Of a stretch of DNA of 64,000 nucleotides, positions 1 to 10,908 are shown in pieces. The notes under the pieces were generated by a model. That model was not told where the DNA came from. It ran no database searches and saw nothing but the letters and a program-made list of their open reading frames with translations. Each line of letters begins with the position of its first letter. Position 1 is the first letter of the stretch. The stretch covers positions 1,011,470 to 1,075,469 of the forward strand of contig NC_089314.1 in NCBI RefSeq assembly GCF_036669915.1, read 5' to 3'. Made by a program: the position numbers and the translations under genes. The stretch comes from Pocillopora verrucosa. Taxonomy: Eukaryota > Cnidaria > Anthozoa > Scleractinia > Pocilloporidae.

Positions 1-1030
1 GAGCTTTGTGAATTTAATAAATATTCGCCGTCTTGATCGAAACCAACGATAACGCAGTCCGACCAGCAGAGAGGTTTGTATAGCTTAACAGCCCTAAAAC
101 ACTTAAAGGTGCAGGAACAATTATCTGATGGAGTATCAAACAATTTCCGTAGCAACATTTAGCCATTTAAAGAAGTGTTTTTAAGAATGTGGAAACTCAA
201 TAGTTGTATCCTTTCTTGAATGCATTACGTAAAATTTCAAGAGCCATTTTCTTTGAACACAATGCGCTAACGGAATCCAGTTTGTTTTGATAAATAAAGT
301 TGTTCTTTTCGATCAAGTGTTTTTATCTCGATAAAACACGGTCCGACAGTTTATCAATATCAGGACCGAGAACCACCTTAAAATCAAGTAATAAATAATG
401 AGAGCTTGGTTTGTACATTTTTACATTAGAAATAAGCATTATATCACGTTTACACCGTTGTATTTGAGATAAAGGTGTGCTGAAGAACAAACAAAGATGA
501 AGAGCTTTCTTGCGGTTAATAAATTACCGTATGCAAATTAGCTACAGAAAATTATGTAATGTGTAGTCCAGGACACATTTTGTGTTGGCGTTTTCTTGAT
601 GATAAAGAGTTGTGGTTTTTTTTTTTTTTGTTTTTGTTTTGTATTGTAGGAATTTTTTCAGTATTTCATGACAAAATTTTGTAGTATATTTTTATGCCAT
701 TTTCATTTTCCACGAGGCGCCAAAAAAGAGCCGTGTGTTTAATTACTGATTATTTTGATAAAGAAATTCGACGGCAGCTACATTTCCTTTCTTTAAAAGT
801 ACATCTCTTCACAAAGACACGAAATGTTTTTGGTTAAAGCTTATTAGAGTAAAAACTTTTCAACTTTTCTGTGTGGCATTTCTATTTTTTTGCGAAAGAA
901 TATTTGGCAAACTTGTTTATTTCTTCCTAATTCAATTAAAATCTGTCGGGAACAAAAAGATTTTTCGGCAGGATTTTCAGACAAATCCGAGACAGTGTTT
1001 CCTAGGACGTTTTCTTTGCTAGCACTAAAA

Positions 1031-1429
1031 ATGTCTGCTGTACCCCAAATTGTTCTCTCTACGAAATACTTCAAAGTCCGTGCGGTTCTAGTAGGGAGGA
1101 AGTAGAGCATGTTTTGCTCTCTGAGTGTAACGCAGATATATCCGCCCATTTGGCTAGCTGCCACTTGTCAAAATGCAGTGAAGTTACAGAAGCCAAGTTA
1201 ATCATGGCGAGAATGGGAATTCAGCATTTGTCGAGAATTCAGCTAGAGGGAATGACCATCTGCCCGAGGCACAGACACTCACTGGGAAGATTCTGGCGAG
1301 GTCCAAGATCGTGCTAATACCCTGGCCATACTTAGAAAGTTACAAGTGTGGCGGGCAGCCACGTCATAACCTTCCAAATAGCTGACGAAATAAGACTTAT
1401 ATTCAATGAAATCGCCGCTGTAGGATCAC
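1031..1429 (+). pseudogene. transposase-like gene, exon 1 (decayed)
   Basis: From the ATG at 1031 this matches exon 1 of copy 2 (62442-62841), where it reads as a cysteine- and histidine-rich protein with the landmark ICPRHRHSLGRF. In this copy one C is missing from a C run near 1044, which shifts the frame. Both copies carry in-frame TAA and TAG just after the landmark, and the frame then continues as coding-like sequence to a GTAAGT donor (exon end 1429). The Cys/His spacing suggests a zinc-binding N-terminal region of the element protein. I infer a dead exon; the link to the main exon at 1672 rests on order and strand. Confidence 0.5.
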
Positions 1430-1603
1430 GTAAGTACCAATTGCCTTGTGGCTCTCTCTAGTTCTGTTTCCTCAAATGTCAATATCCCTATAAGTTTTTG
1501 TTGTTGTTGGTCACATGTCCATTTCCCTTGATTAATTATTGGTGTCGCAGTCGTAAATACAAAAATGCGTGTTTTATCATCAACCAAGGAAATTTCCTAA
1601 TTC

Positions 1604-1670
<67 letters not shown>

Positions 1671-1671
1671 A
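1604..1671 (+). repeat. (GAC)n microsatellite
   Basis: Near-perfect GAC trinucleotide run encoding a run of Asp in one frame. It sits at the point where copies 1 and 2 of the transposon stop matching (about 1600 versus 63015). Copy 2 has a related (GACGAT)n run further on, at 63283. Confidence 0.95.
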
Positions 1672-4254
1672 ATCTTTGATGACCGCTTACAAAAATGCCA
1701 AAACCAAAAGCATCAAGACGCAAATTCTTAGCCTTTATGCGTATAAGTACTCGGTTAGCACATTAAAAGAACTACACTCGCCATATGGAAAGTTGTCTAC
1801 ACGACAGATATAGAGAGCGCGGTGTCATGCAAGAACGATAGGTCCCGGTCAAGTGCCAGAGGAGAAGATACATCATCGTGTTCGCATTGATATGACCAAA
1901 GTCGATCATTTCGTTGAGTTCATTAATCGCCCATACTTTTATCAAGACGTGTCTTACGGAACTAAATTCCTTAAGATAGACAGTGGCGAAACCATCGAGA
2001 TGCCGAACGTGGTGCGTACCGTGACGCGGTCTACGATGATTAGCCAGTATATACAGTTTTGTCAGGAGGAGAAGTTTGAACCTCTCAGTCGCACCACTTT
2101 ATTCAAAATCCTAGAAGTCAGACAAGATTCACAGAGAAAGTCGTCACAAGGCCTCGACAATACTTCTGCCGATGGCTCTGCTGGTTTCTAGAAAATTGAA
2201 ATGATTGTCGATGATCTAGAGAAAGGAGGAATGACTAGACAATGGTGCGCTGAGGTTAAGGAAAGGCTTAAGATTGGAAAACGCTACTTAAAGACCAATT
2301 ATCGCGTTCACTGCAATCCAGAGGAAGCTTTATGTCCTGATCATTGCCGCAAGTTCGCTTTAAGTGACGAACAAGATCCCGACTTCCAGGAAAAATGCTC
2401 CCATCAACACACAGAAAACTGTAACGAGTGTCAAAATCTGCAAAATGTCTTAGATGAAGTCGAATACAAAGTTCGAGGTCCATTTTGGATCCCTTACGGC
2501 AGTGAACATCGAGACGATCTGCTATACGACTTCAAACTGGCACAGACAGATATTTTTGAGTGGAAGGCTCATATTGTTCGCTCTGTAAACCAGGCAGCAG
2601 CAAAGCAAGATCAGCTGAAGACGATAAGTACTAATCAGAACTGTGCACTGGTAATAATGGACTGGGCAATGAAGTTCCTTCAGCTTAAATATCGTGAGAA
2701 GCAGTCAGATTGGTTTGGCAAGAGAGGATTGAGTTGGCACATCTCGACGGTGATCACACGTGATCCGAACCTTGAAGGAAGACTAGAACTGCGGTCGTAT
2801 GCCCATCTGTTTGACGCATGCCAGCAGGACTGGTTCGCCGTGTGTTCCATCATAGAAAGCACACTCAGAGAAATTAAGACCGAAAAGCCTCGCATCACTT
2901 GGGTTTATCTGCGGTCAGATGAAGCTGGCTGTTATCATAATAACTCCCTCATTGAAGTAGCAAGAGGAATTGGTAAGCGGGTTGGTTTAGAAGTTTGTCG
3001 GTACGACTTTTCAGAGCCACAATATGGCAAGAATGTATGTGATAGAATTCTGTGTCCGATGAAAACATGCATCCGACGTTTCTGCAACGAAGGACACGAC
3101 ATTCTATCAGCGGGAGACATGAGGAGGGCACTTTCTGAAAGACCAGTGAAAGGTACATCCGCATGCGTTTGCGAAGTTGACGAGGCGAAGATAACCCTAG
3201 AAGTGAACAAGATAGATGGTTTTAGCAAGCTTCACAATGTCCAGTTTGAGGAGAAAGGTATTCGTGTGTGGAGGTCGTACCGAATAGGGCGTGGCAAGGA
3301 AATCTCTTTTGACCAGCTGGTGTTAAAGGGCCAAGGGGACACTGGTATCATTGTTAGTGAAAAATTTTTCCCTCTTCATGATGCAAGTGTTTATCAATGC
3401 TCAGATCCTGTGACAGAGAGTTGAGAAGAAGAGAATGACTGGGACGATTCGAATATAAGCATGTTTGAATGTTCCGAGCCTGGATGCGTGAAGAGTTTCC
3501 AAACATTTTCAGAGCTCGAGTCACATTTGGACGTAGGGGATCATTACGTCAAAGATGAAAGGCCGTCAGAAACGCTATATGACAAGCTTCGTAGAGATTG
3601 GGCAGACAGATTTACTACATCCGTCAACGTCACTGAAAATGAACCGTCTGAACCTAATATCCACCAAAGTGAAAATGTCTCAATACCCGCGTTGCACACT
3701 GTCATTATGGGCTATGCCCTACACAGGCCACGAGCAGGATCCATTAGATTCACTGAGTTAAGAAATATCTAACTGCAAAGTTTGACCTAGGGGAACAATC
3801 AGGGCTAAAAGCTGACCCTCAGCAAGTCTCAAATGATATGCGCAAGACAAGAGATGAGCAGAATAGAAGGTTGTTTGAACGAGACGAGTGGTTGACCAAG
3901 AGCCAAGTACAGGGTTTCTTTTCTCGCCTTGCAGCAAGCAGAAGAAGGCAACAAGCACACTCAGGAATCGAGCACAATCCAAAGGAACTATTTCTAGAGG
4001 AAAAGGAAGCTGAAAGACAACAACTGATGGTGCACATTTCTAGCGTACTGAGGCCGCAACACCCTCTGTCTTACGACGCCTTTAACTTGTGCGAGTGTGT
4101 GAGAGATAATAAGCTGAGTCTTTTTAATGTTTCACTGCTTAAAGAAATCTTGCGCTTTTTTGAAGTACCATTTAAATCAAGAGACAGGAAAAAAGACCTG
4201 ATTGAACAACTGATGTCCTTTATACAAGAATGTCAATGCTTTAATGAAGTGTAA
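1672..4254 (+). pseudogene. transposase-like protein with RNase H-type DDE candidate core and C2H2 finger (decayed)
   Basis: One reading frame runs from about 1672 to 3757 with in-frame stops at TAG 1811, TAG 2189 and TGA 3422. It then shifts one base near 3757 and continues to the stop at 4252-4254. In the segment 2201-3424, Cys/His clusters near residues 45-77 (CPDHC, CSHQHTENCNEC) precede acidic positions D154 (VIMDWAMKF), D240 (LRSDEAGCYH) and E272/D281 (FSEPQYGKNVCD), the spacing expected of a DDE nuclease fold. After the 3422 stop comes a C2H2 finger (CSEPGCVKSFQTFSELESH, 3467-3523). The C-terminal part includes LTKSQVQGFFSRLAASRRR and a short helical tail. I recall many cnidarian and sponge proteins of this type, usually called uncharacterised. 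Its place between long TTAA-flanked inverted repeats argues that it is the element's transposase. The catalytic assignment is inference. Confidence 0.65.
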
Positions 4255-4984
4255 CACACGGGACACGGTTGGGATGACTGTAAGCATGAAGCCCTGCCAA
4301 ACCAATGATAGGGGATTTACAGTGAATTTGTTGAGAAGCAATGTGCACCGCCTCTAAGTACCCTGATGTACAGTTCTATATCGATGAATAAGAGCGCTTA
4401 AAGCATTAACATGTAAGCAAACCCGTAAAATCATTTTAAAATTGGCGCCTGTTATTTTGTAGTCGTGCCTTTAGTTTCAGAACAAAGAAATCATAGGCCT
4501 ACCGTGACCGTGAGTCATGTTGAACCTCACTCAATAGCATGTACGAGCATTTACAAAAGAGACTTTCTCCTCGAAATTTTCTCAATGATTTATGCCTTTA
4601 ACTAAATATATTAAATTCGCTTACCTACTTTTGGAAACGTTTATTAAATTAAATATACCAAATTCTATCGGTTGCATAATTTCTCAATTTCTTCTGGGGA
4701 GGTTTCATACTCTCAATAGCGAAACATCAACATATCATGATATAAATGCCGAGCTAAATATTTCTTTAATTTGAGTTCACCAGCCGTGAGACAATCTTTT
4801 AATGCTGATATTGCGTGACCAGGCTAGTTCACGGCAGTCCACAGTCACGCTGAAAAAACTCCACCGTATTAGTCATGAGAACCAACTAGCTCACAATCTA
4901 AAAAAATTTCACATATAGTGACACGAGATTTTTCCCCAAGTAAGAGTGAATTATTTTCTTGAAGAAAAACGGCAAAAGTGGTCT
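4255..4984. other. non-coding part of transposon copy 1
   Basis: AT-rich sequence between the end of the transposase-like frame and the right terminal repeat. The only longer open frame (4592-4774) has no coding character, and I recognise nothing else here. Confidence 0.5.
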
Positions 4985-5967
4985 GAAAAAGATTATGCAC
5001 AAGATAAAAACAATTGAGCGAAATGAACAACTTAGTTGTCAAAACAAACTGGATTCCCTTAGCGCATTGTGTTCAAAGGAAATGGCTCTTGAAATTTTAC
5101 GTAAAGCTTTTTAAGAAAGGATACAACAGGTGAGTTTCACATTTATAGGAACACTTCTTTGAATGGCTAAATGTTGTTACAGAAACTATTTTTGACGGGT
5201 TATAACACGAACGCATGAAGCTAACTTGCATATAGGAATAATTAACGAAGTATTTTTCCGGAAAATTTCGGCCATTTCTTGAAAAAATGGTCAAAATGAT
5301 GATTTATATCGATCTTGATACTCCATCAGATAATCGTTGCGGCATCTTTAAGTATTTTAGGGCTGTTACGCTTTAGAAACCTGTCTGCAGGTCGGACCGC
5401 CTTATCGCGGGTTTCAATCAAGATGGCAAACATTTATGAAATTCACAAAGCTCCCTGCGGCGCAGGATGAGGAGTGCCCAAAAGTTTTATTTTATATTTA
5501 ACTTGCTCTATCTAAGTACTTTTAAGCTGCAATAGACTTGACTCTAGATCAGGTCCCACGTAAGAGAAATAGCTTTCAACTGCATGTAGCTCACTCCTCA
5601 CAAATTTCAATGCTCACGATAAGGTATTTTGGAAATTTCATAACTCAGTAAAAATTCTATAGAATGCAATCGTTTCACCTTTGAAGTATTGAAATAAAGT
5701 CATTCTAAGTAATCAGCTTTCTAGATTGGGTTATAAGGATTTAATAGCGCTCGATATTTATAGCTTAATTATAGGGGTCACAGAAAACAAATAGGGCAAT
5801 TTTGGGGTGACCTTTAAAATTGTCTCGTAAAAAATAAAAATAATGAAAATGATCAAAATAAATGTGATATTTGTACATGGGACAGAATTGTCGACTTTCA
5901 CTGAAAAACTTAGGGAAATCGGTGAAGGGCCGAAATTTGCCTTATCCGTTCTTACGCGGACAGCCTC
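4985..5967 (-). repeat. right terminal inverted repeat of transposon copy 1
   Basis: Reverse complement of the left end of copy 2 (60887 to about 61760) and of window positions 1 to about 330. Examples are 5065-5105 against 210-275 and 5445-5600 against 61270-61420. The outermost 38 bases match perfectly; the inner part is diverged by substitutions and indels. The inner boundary is approximate. Confidence 0.8.
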
Positions 5968-5971
5968 TTAA
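5968..5971. other. TTAA target site duplication, right side of copy 1
   Basis: TTAA directly follows the inverted-repeat end and leads into AGGTGACAG. The same flank is joined directly to the left-hand flank at the unoccupied site 20531-20534, while the left-hand TTAA next to the same flank is seen at 60883-60886. Confidence 0.85.
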
Positions 5972-6830
5972 AGGTGACAGAACAAACTCTCGAGTCAACG
6001 ACACCACGGTTCTCTAAAGGGATGCGAATTGTGGCTGTAAACCGAATACCGAACTTTCGGACTTCAAGCAGGGCCTAGCAACAATTTGACGACTCCATTG
6101 GTCGGTAAAAATTACATTTGACCAACAATGTGTTCAAAAAGTATTGTATAATAAAAGATTTTGCGTCAAATCGTTGTACTTTCAGAATTTTCATCATAGC
6201 GCTACGCAATTTCTTACCGTGAAGTCAACTAAACAACGATCTAAGCATGATGAGTTTTACGGCGTGGGCTCTGTGCACGTAAGAAATTCGAACGTTTTTC
6301 GCTTATAACAGCAAATCAAGAACTGTTTTGAATAAAACTGTCGTCCCGAAATATCTCTTGGTCATTTTCCTCTTGCTTCCTATTAATAGATACCATGAAA
6401 CTTGAGATTTCCTCACACACGGAAAAATTTGCACAATTCACTTTGAAATTTGATCCGCATGCCTATTTGCACACATTCGAAAATATTTAGCGATTTTAAT
6501 CTTTCATCTAGATTTTTGAGTAAAAAATCAATCGCGGAAGAAATAATCGCAGCAATGCGACAGATAAACTCCTTTGGGGTGGGCAAATATTCCCTTGGCG
6601 GTGCAAATAATCGCAGCAATGCGACACAAAACCTGCAGGAGACAAAAAACTGCGATCACGATCGCCGACGCGAGATACGAAAATCGAACGATATCGGAGA
6701 AGACGCAGGTTTCCATTGTTATGGACATACGGAAGGACTTACACTCTGGATAGCATAGTATCTGCGACTTCACAGAAGTCCGTAGATACAAAAAGGAGTT
6801 AAGATCGGGGAATATAGGATCAAAATCGGC

Positions 6831-6871
<41 letters not shown>

Positions 6872-8916
6872 AGAAGGACAGCATAGCAGATTACGCCTCT
6901 TTAGGCAGTAAGCTACAAAAACCAATAAGGAATTACTTCATTTGTTGACACTCAATCTCTTGCCGCTTTTGCACGGTGTCTAGTTGTTACGCACTAGACA
7001 CAAAATTGACGAGATATTCATTTCAGTTTTCATATCTGCACGTGATTCAACTCTTTTCCTGAATGGTCCAATCCTAAGAAAACATCCATCACGTGATATC
7101 GGTATGGTTTCTCGAAATGGTTCGATGATGAAAGACATATACAACCGCTGCAGCTAGAATTCGGGGATAAATTCCATTTTGAACACGAGATGTGCGGTTG
7201 AATCTTGACCTTGCACGCGAAAGCTTATTTTGTCATTTCACTCGGGAATCAGTAAATCAGGTTGGTTTTGAATTTTCCTTGCGTTGTTTGCAAAATATTT
7301 AATTAAGTTGGCTTAGTTTACCTTGATTCGCAGTTAAATGTTTAATGTTATGTTTTATCTAATCTTTCATTTCGTTTTTTGACTAAATCAAAGTGCTCTG
7401 TGAGCAAACTCGTGAATTGACACATGATTTTTTAGATTATGTTTAATGTTATCTGGTTTAGGGAATTTTGTGGTTGATTGTCATATCTAGAGTACGAGCA
7501 GTAGTTCAGTGTTCGCTAATGTAGCAAAGAAACAAAGTAACGTTGGGATAAGAAGGCATTACAATTGAAATGATCATGCTATTACATTTGACAAGGTGGA
7601 TGATGTCGTGTTTGAAACGTCTATCATTTTTGTTTCTGGTTCAAAAGAAAAGGTTGGAAGTAAATGTGGGTGAAAAGTGAAATTTACTGTCTTTCGTTGT
7701 AAATATTAGAAAATCAAGGCAATACTGTCTTAATGAAAACATTAACGATTCCCTCTTTATCAAACGAGACAGACGGGAACGAGTTTTGAGTGATATAACT
7801 AAGCCAAGCCTGCCACCGTCATTTTGGATCTCCGCCTGGGTAGATTTGAGTCACGTGCTAGGCAACGTATAATCAATAACAAGATAGAATTTCATTTCAG
7901 GCCTATTTATCAGTTTTGTGGTGTGTAACTTTCGCATTTTAGTACGTTGTATGTATGTTGAATCTTCAAATTGTCTTGAAACCTAAAAGAAAATTGTTCT
8001 TTAAAAATTCACTGAAAATCGGTAGCTAAAATTGTTTGTTAAGGTGTTATTTAATTTTCGTGTTAACTTGTTATTTCGTCAGTCGCCGGCATCTTTTGTT
8101 GCTTCACATAGGAAAAACACACGATACGAAACGTAATGATCGATTTTGTCCGCAATCTCACGCCATAACAGAAAAAGCTTTTGAACATCTGTAAACTCCG
8201 AGCGCTTCGCAGTAAGTGATATTTTCAATGAATCTTCGGATTGTTTTCAAGTTCAAGGATTGTAAATTACAATTTTATGAAAAACGAAGGTTGTTCTGTT
8301 ACTTCAATGTGAATCCTTGCATGCCTGCCAGTCGCTGGCGCCACTTGTTGAAACTAAAACGAAAAAAAAAACTATTTTAAGATTATCATTGGCTTCTTTT
8401 TCACCCCACCACTATTCTTAGCAACAAAGGTCGCCATTTCGTCTGTTTATTGCTCGCCAAAAACTATCAAATGCACTCAAAAGCCCAAAATCTAAAAAAA
8501 GTTTACAGGAATCGACCAATCGAGCGAGCGAGCGAGCGAATGCCACTCCCCACATTGTATCTATAACTCGCTCTTGCGCATGCGCGAAATTCATGAGTTT
8601 AAAAATCAATCGCGAAACCAATAATCGCAGCAATGCGACGGCTGAACTCCTTTGGGGTGGGCAAATATTCCCTTGACGGAGCAAATAATCGCAGCAATGC
8701 GACACAAAACCTGCAGGAGATAAAAAATTGCGATCACGATCGCCGACGCGAGATACGAAAATCGAACGATGTTGGAGAAGAGCGAACTGAATTCCGAGCA
8801 TTATCCGCAGGTTTCCATTGTTATGGACATACGGAAGGACTTATACTCTGGATAGCATAGTATCTACGACTTCACAGAAGTCCGTAGATTCAAAAAGGAG
8901 TTAAGATCGGGGAATA
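5972..8916. repeat. duplicated upstream block of gene A
   Basis: No gene seen. 5972-6360 matches 20535-20911. 6361-6960 matches 21823-22440, and its core, with two copies of CGCAGCAATGCGAC, recurs at 8605-8916 continuing at 9604. 6900-7480 is echoed at 9690-10140, 25030-25400 and 48960-49360. 7380-8590 matches 22483-22735 plus 24060-25030, split there by an insertion. Open frames here lie in the repeats on both strands and have no coding signal. A short GAGC tandem run lies near 8520. Confidence 0.8.
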
Positions 8917-9571
8917 CTTAAAGCTTAAAATAGAACGCGTGCAGCGCAGAGCAACCAGATGGATATTAAAGGAAAGACTGCACGAATCCTCTTACAAAGA
9001 ACGCTTAATTAAGTTGAATATGTTGCCTCTTTGTTATGACCGAGAGATCAAAGACTTAATATTTTTTTATAACTGTCTGTACGGAATATCGCCTATTGAC
9101 GTTAACAACTTTGTTAATTTTGTTCCCCACAACCGCACAAGAAACTGTTTTAATCCGGAATTATTGCTGAAAACTCAGTCCTGTAAAACATCTTTATTTA
9201 AGGCCTCATATTTTAATAGAATTACAAAACTGTGGAATATTATGTGTAAAGTAGCTCCTCCGTCTTCCTTAGGTACTCTTTCATCCTTTAAGAACTTTGT
9301 CACTAATCACTATTTTAATTTATTAGCAAATGTTTTCGATATTGACCAACCGTGTACCTGGTCAGTGTTTATAGACTGTTCCTGCCATAGAACTCATTCG
9401 CACTGACTTAAAACTTTGTAATATTTATTTATTTTTTATTCTGTAGGGAGTTTCCTTGCATGGGTACTCACGTCCCGTTCGTTACTCCCTTTTGGCAATT
9501 TTTTTTTTTTTTTTTGTACGTGTAACTTCTCGCTTATTACTTTTGTAACTCAGTAGAATGCCAATAAAATT

Positions 9572-9603
<32 letters not shown>
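8917..9603 (+). mobile_element. 5'-truncated LINE insertion with poly(A) tail
   Basis: The 687 bp insert ends with an AATAAA signal (9563-9568) and a 28-base A run (9576-9603). It is flanked by the 5 bp duplication GAATA (8912-8916 and 9604-9608). Paralogous sequence without the insert exists at 22292-22304 and 6803-6815, where GGGGAATA runs straight into the GGATC stretch. The content is the C-terminal end of a non-LTR retrotransposon polyprotein. Truncation at the 5' end, poly(A) and a short target duplication are the hallmarks of target-primed reverse transcription. Confidence 0.9.
8918..9406 (+). pseudogene. C-terminal end of non-LTR retrotransposon ORF2 (reverse transcriptase)
   Basis: The frame is open from the insert's first codons to TGA at 9404-9406 (about 162 codons). 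It contains the typical post-polymerase region of CR1/Jockey-like ORF2 proteins: VQRRATRWIL, LPLCYDREIKDLIFFY, SYFNRITKLWN and a Cys-rich end (DCSCH). No polymerase core motif is present because the insertion is 5' truncated, so the fragment cannot encode an active enzyme. Family assignment is from recognition of these motifs. Confidence 0.75.
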
Positions 9604-9604
<1 letters not shown>

Positions 9605-10353
9605 AATATCGGATCAAAATCGGTAGAGTTTGGCTCGATACTATAGTTACACTCACTCACTCAGAAGGACAGCATAGCAGCTTACGCCTCTTTAGGCAGT
9701 AAGCTACAAAAACCAATAAGGCATTACGTCATTTGTTGACACTCAATCTCTTACCGCTTTTACAAGGTGTTTGGTGTTACGCACTAGACACAAAAATGAG
9801 GAGATATTCATTTCAGTTTTCATATCTGCACGTGATTCAACTCTTTTCCTGAATTGTCCAATCCTAAGAACACATCCATCACGTGATATCGGTATGGTTT
9901 CTCGAAATGGTTCGATGATGAAAGACATATATAACCACTGCAGCTAGAATTCGGTCATAAATTCCATTTTGAACACGAGATGTGCGGTTGAATCTTGACC
10001 TTGCACGCGAAAGCTTATTTTGTCATTTCACTCGGGAATCAGTACCTCAGGTTGGTTTTGAATTTTCCTTCCATTATTTGCAAAATATCTAATTAAGTTG
10101 GCTTAGTTGTCCTTGATTCGCAATTAAATGTTTAATGTTATGTTTTATCCTGTTTTTTGCAACTCTAAAGAAACTGTCTTAATAGGGGAACTATTCGCAA
10201 AAACAGTATGTTAGTACCGCATTCAGTTGTCGAGCTTTTTTTAAATCGAATGCAATGAGCGGCATTAGAGTATTTTGGCGGAATGACTTGCCAATGAAGA
10301 TTTAAGCCAACTTGGATCGTCTGTAATACGTGACTCAAACTTCTGTATTACAG
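9604..10353. repeat. upstream region of gene A, repeated at each gene copy
   Basis: No gene seen. 9690-10140 is similar to 6900-7380, 25030-25400 and 48960-49360. 10140-10350 is similar to 25400-25600, 43620-43815 and 49690-49885. The second part lies just upstream of the TATA element in all four copies, so it probably contains the proximal promoter. Confidence 0.6.
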
Positions 10354-10359
10354 TATAAA
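10354..10359 (+). promoter_or_regulatory. TATA box of gene A (candidate)
   Basis: TATAAA in the context ACAGTATAAAGCAGGCGAG. The same context is kept at 25600, 43819 and 49886, each about 550 bases upstream of a copy of exon 1, with CCAA just before the box in the B and E copies. Transcription would start near 10385. The start site is inferred. Confidence 0.5.
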
Positions 10360-10908
10360 GCAGGCGAGTGCTGTGTCAGTAGAAAGGGCTCTTGGCCGCA
10401 TAGTGTCTGTAATTTGATACGTTAATCTTTTATAACACAGCCTATAGAATGACTGATTCCGTTTCACATCAACTTTCGATTAGAAGAAAAAAGAAGAAAA
10501 AAATCAGCGACAGCAACACCTTAGCCTGTGAACAGCCGCCCCCTGCACTAGAAAAACAGTATCAATTCTCCAAGCCTGTCAACAAGTTTTGCCGACATTC
10601 ACCTGGGAGAACTTGGATTTTGATAAATTTAACGCCTGATTATGTTAGGAGTGAATGGTTAAAACTCTTTGTGAAAGTAGTGCACGACGTTTGCAATTGT
10701 CGTTTCGATTCTTGGATATACAAACGGCAAATAGTGCAATTTGTTAAAAAAAATGTTGACTTAATACTTTCATTTTCAAATGCGAAAACTACATACAGAA
10801 CTCGAAATTTTTCACCAACCTGCGATCAGGAATCCTTTTTTGTTGTATTTCCTTTTGGTATTGCCTACGTTTAATGAAACCAAGGTAAACATTTCGTTAC
10901 GTTTCAGA

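Larger units (their letters stand above)
1..5967 (+). mobile_element. TTAA-target DNA transposon, copy 1 (5' end outside window)
   Basis: Position 1 aligns with 61416 in the second copy, which is 529 bases inside that copy's left end, so this copy would be about 6.5 kb. The right end (5967 inwards) is the reverse complement of the left end of copy 2 (60887 onwards), perfectly over the first 38 bases beginning GAGGCTGTCCGCGTAAGAAC. Similarity continues with indels for roughly 0.9 kb, giving long terminal inverted repeats. The right end is followed by TTAA and then flank that is contiguous at the unoccupied site 20531-20534. Inside lies a decayed two-exon transposase-like gene (1031-1429 and 1672-4254). 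TTAA duplications are known for piggyBac, Kolobok and some Sola elements; I cannot assign the superfamily from sequence alone. Confidence 0.75.

Noticed and set aside
1498..1731. Open frame with a run of more than 20 Asp
   Set aside because: The run is a GAC microsatellite in an intron-like part of the transposon, and the frame has no other protein character.
2268..3228. Minus-strand open frames over the transposase-like gene
   Set aside because: Shadow frames opposite a clearly protein-like + strand frame.
1..5967. Straight assignment of the TTAA element to piggyBac
   Set aside because: TTAA is shared with Kolobok and some Sola elements, and I see no piggyBac-type domain that I can name with confidence.
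8418..8801. 127-codon minus-strand frame
   Set aside because: Lies in an interspersed repeat whose other copies (6528-6869, 21838-22179) are broken differently, and has no domain.
10449..10874. 141-codon frame upstream of gene A (also partly at 25695 in copy B)
   Set aside because: Gene E has lost the ATG (ATAACTG) and the frame is not kept between copies, so it is more likely 5' leader sequence or an upstream frame than a protein.
10881..10908. GTAAAC..TTTCAG read as an intron just before the gene A start codon
   Set aside because: It would be only about 24 bases long, too short for a spliceosomal intron; the TTTCAG could still be an acceptor for a distant leader exon.
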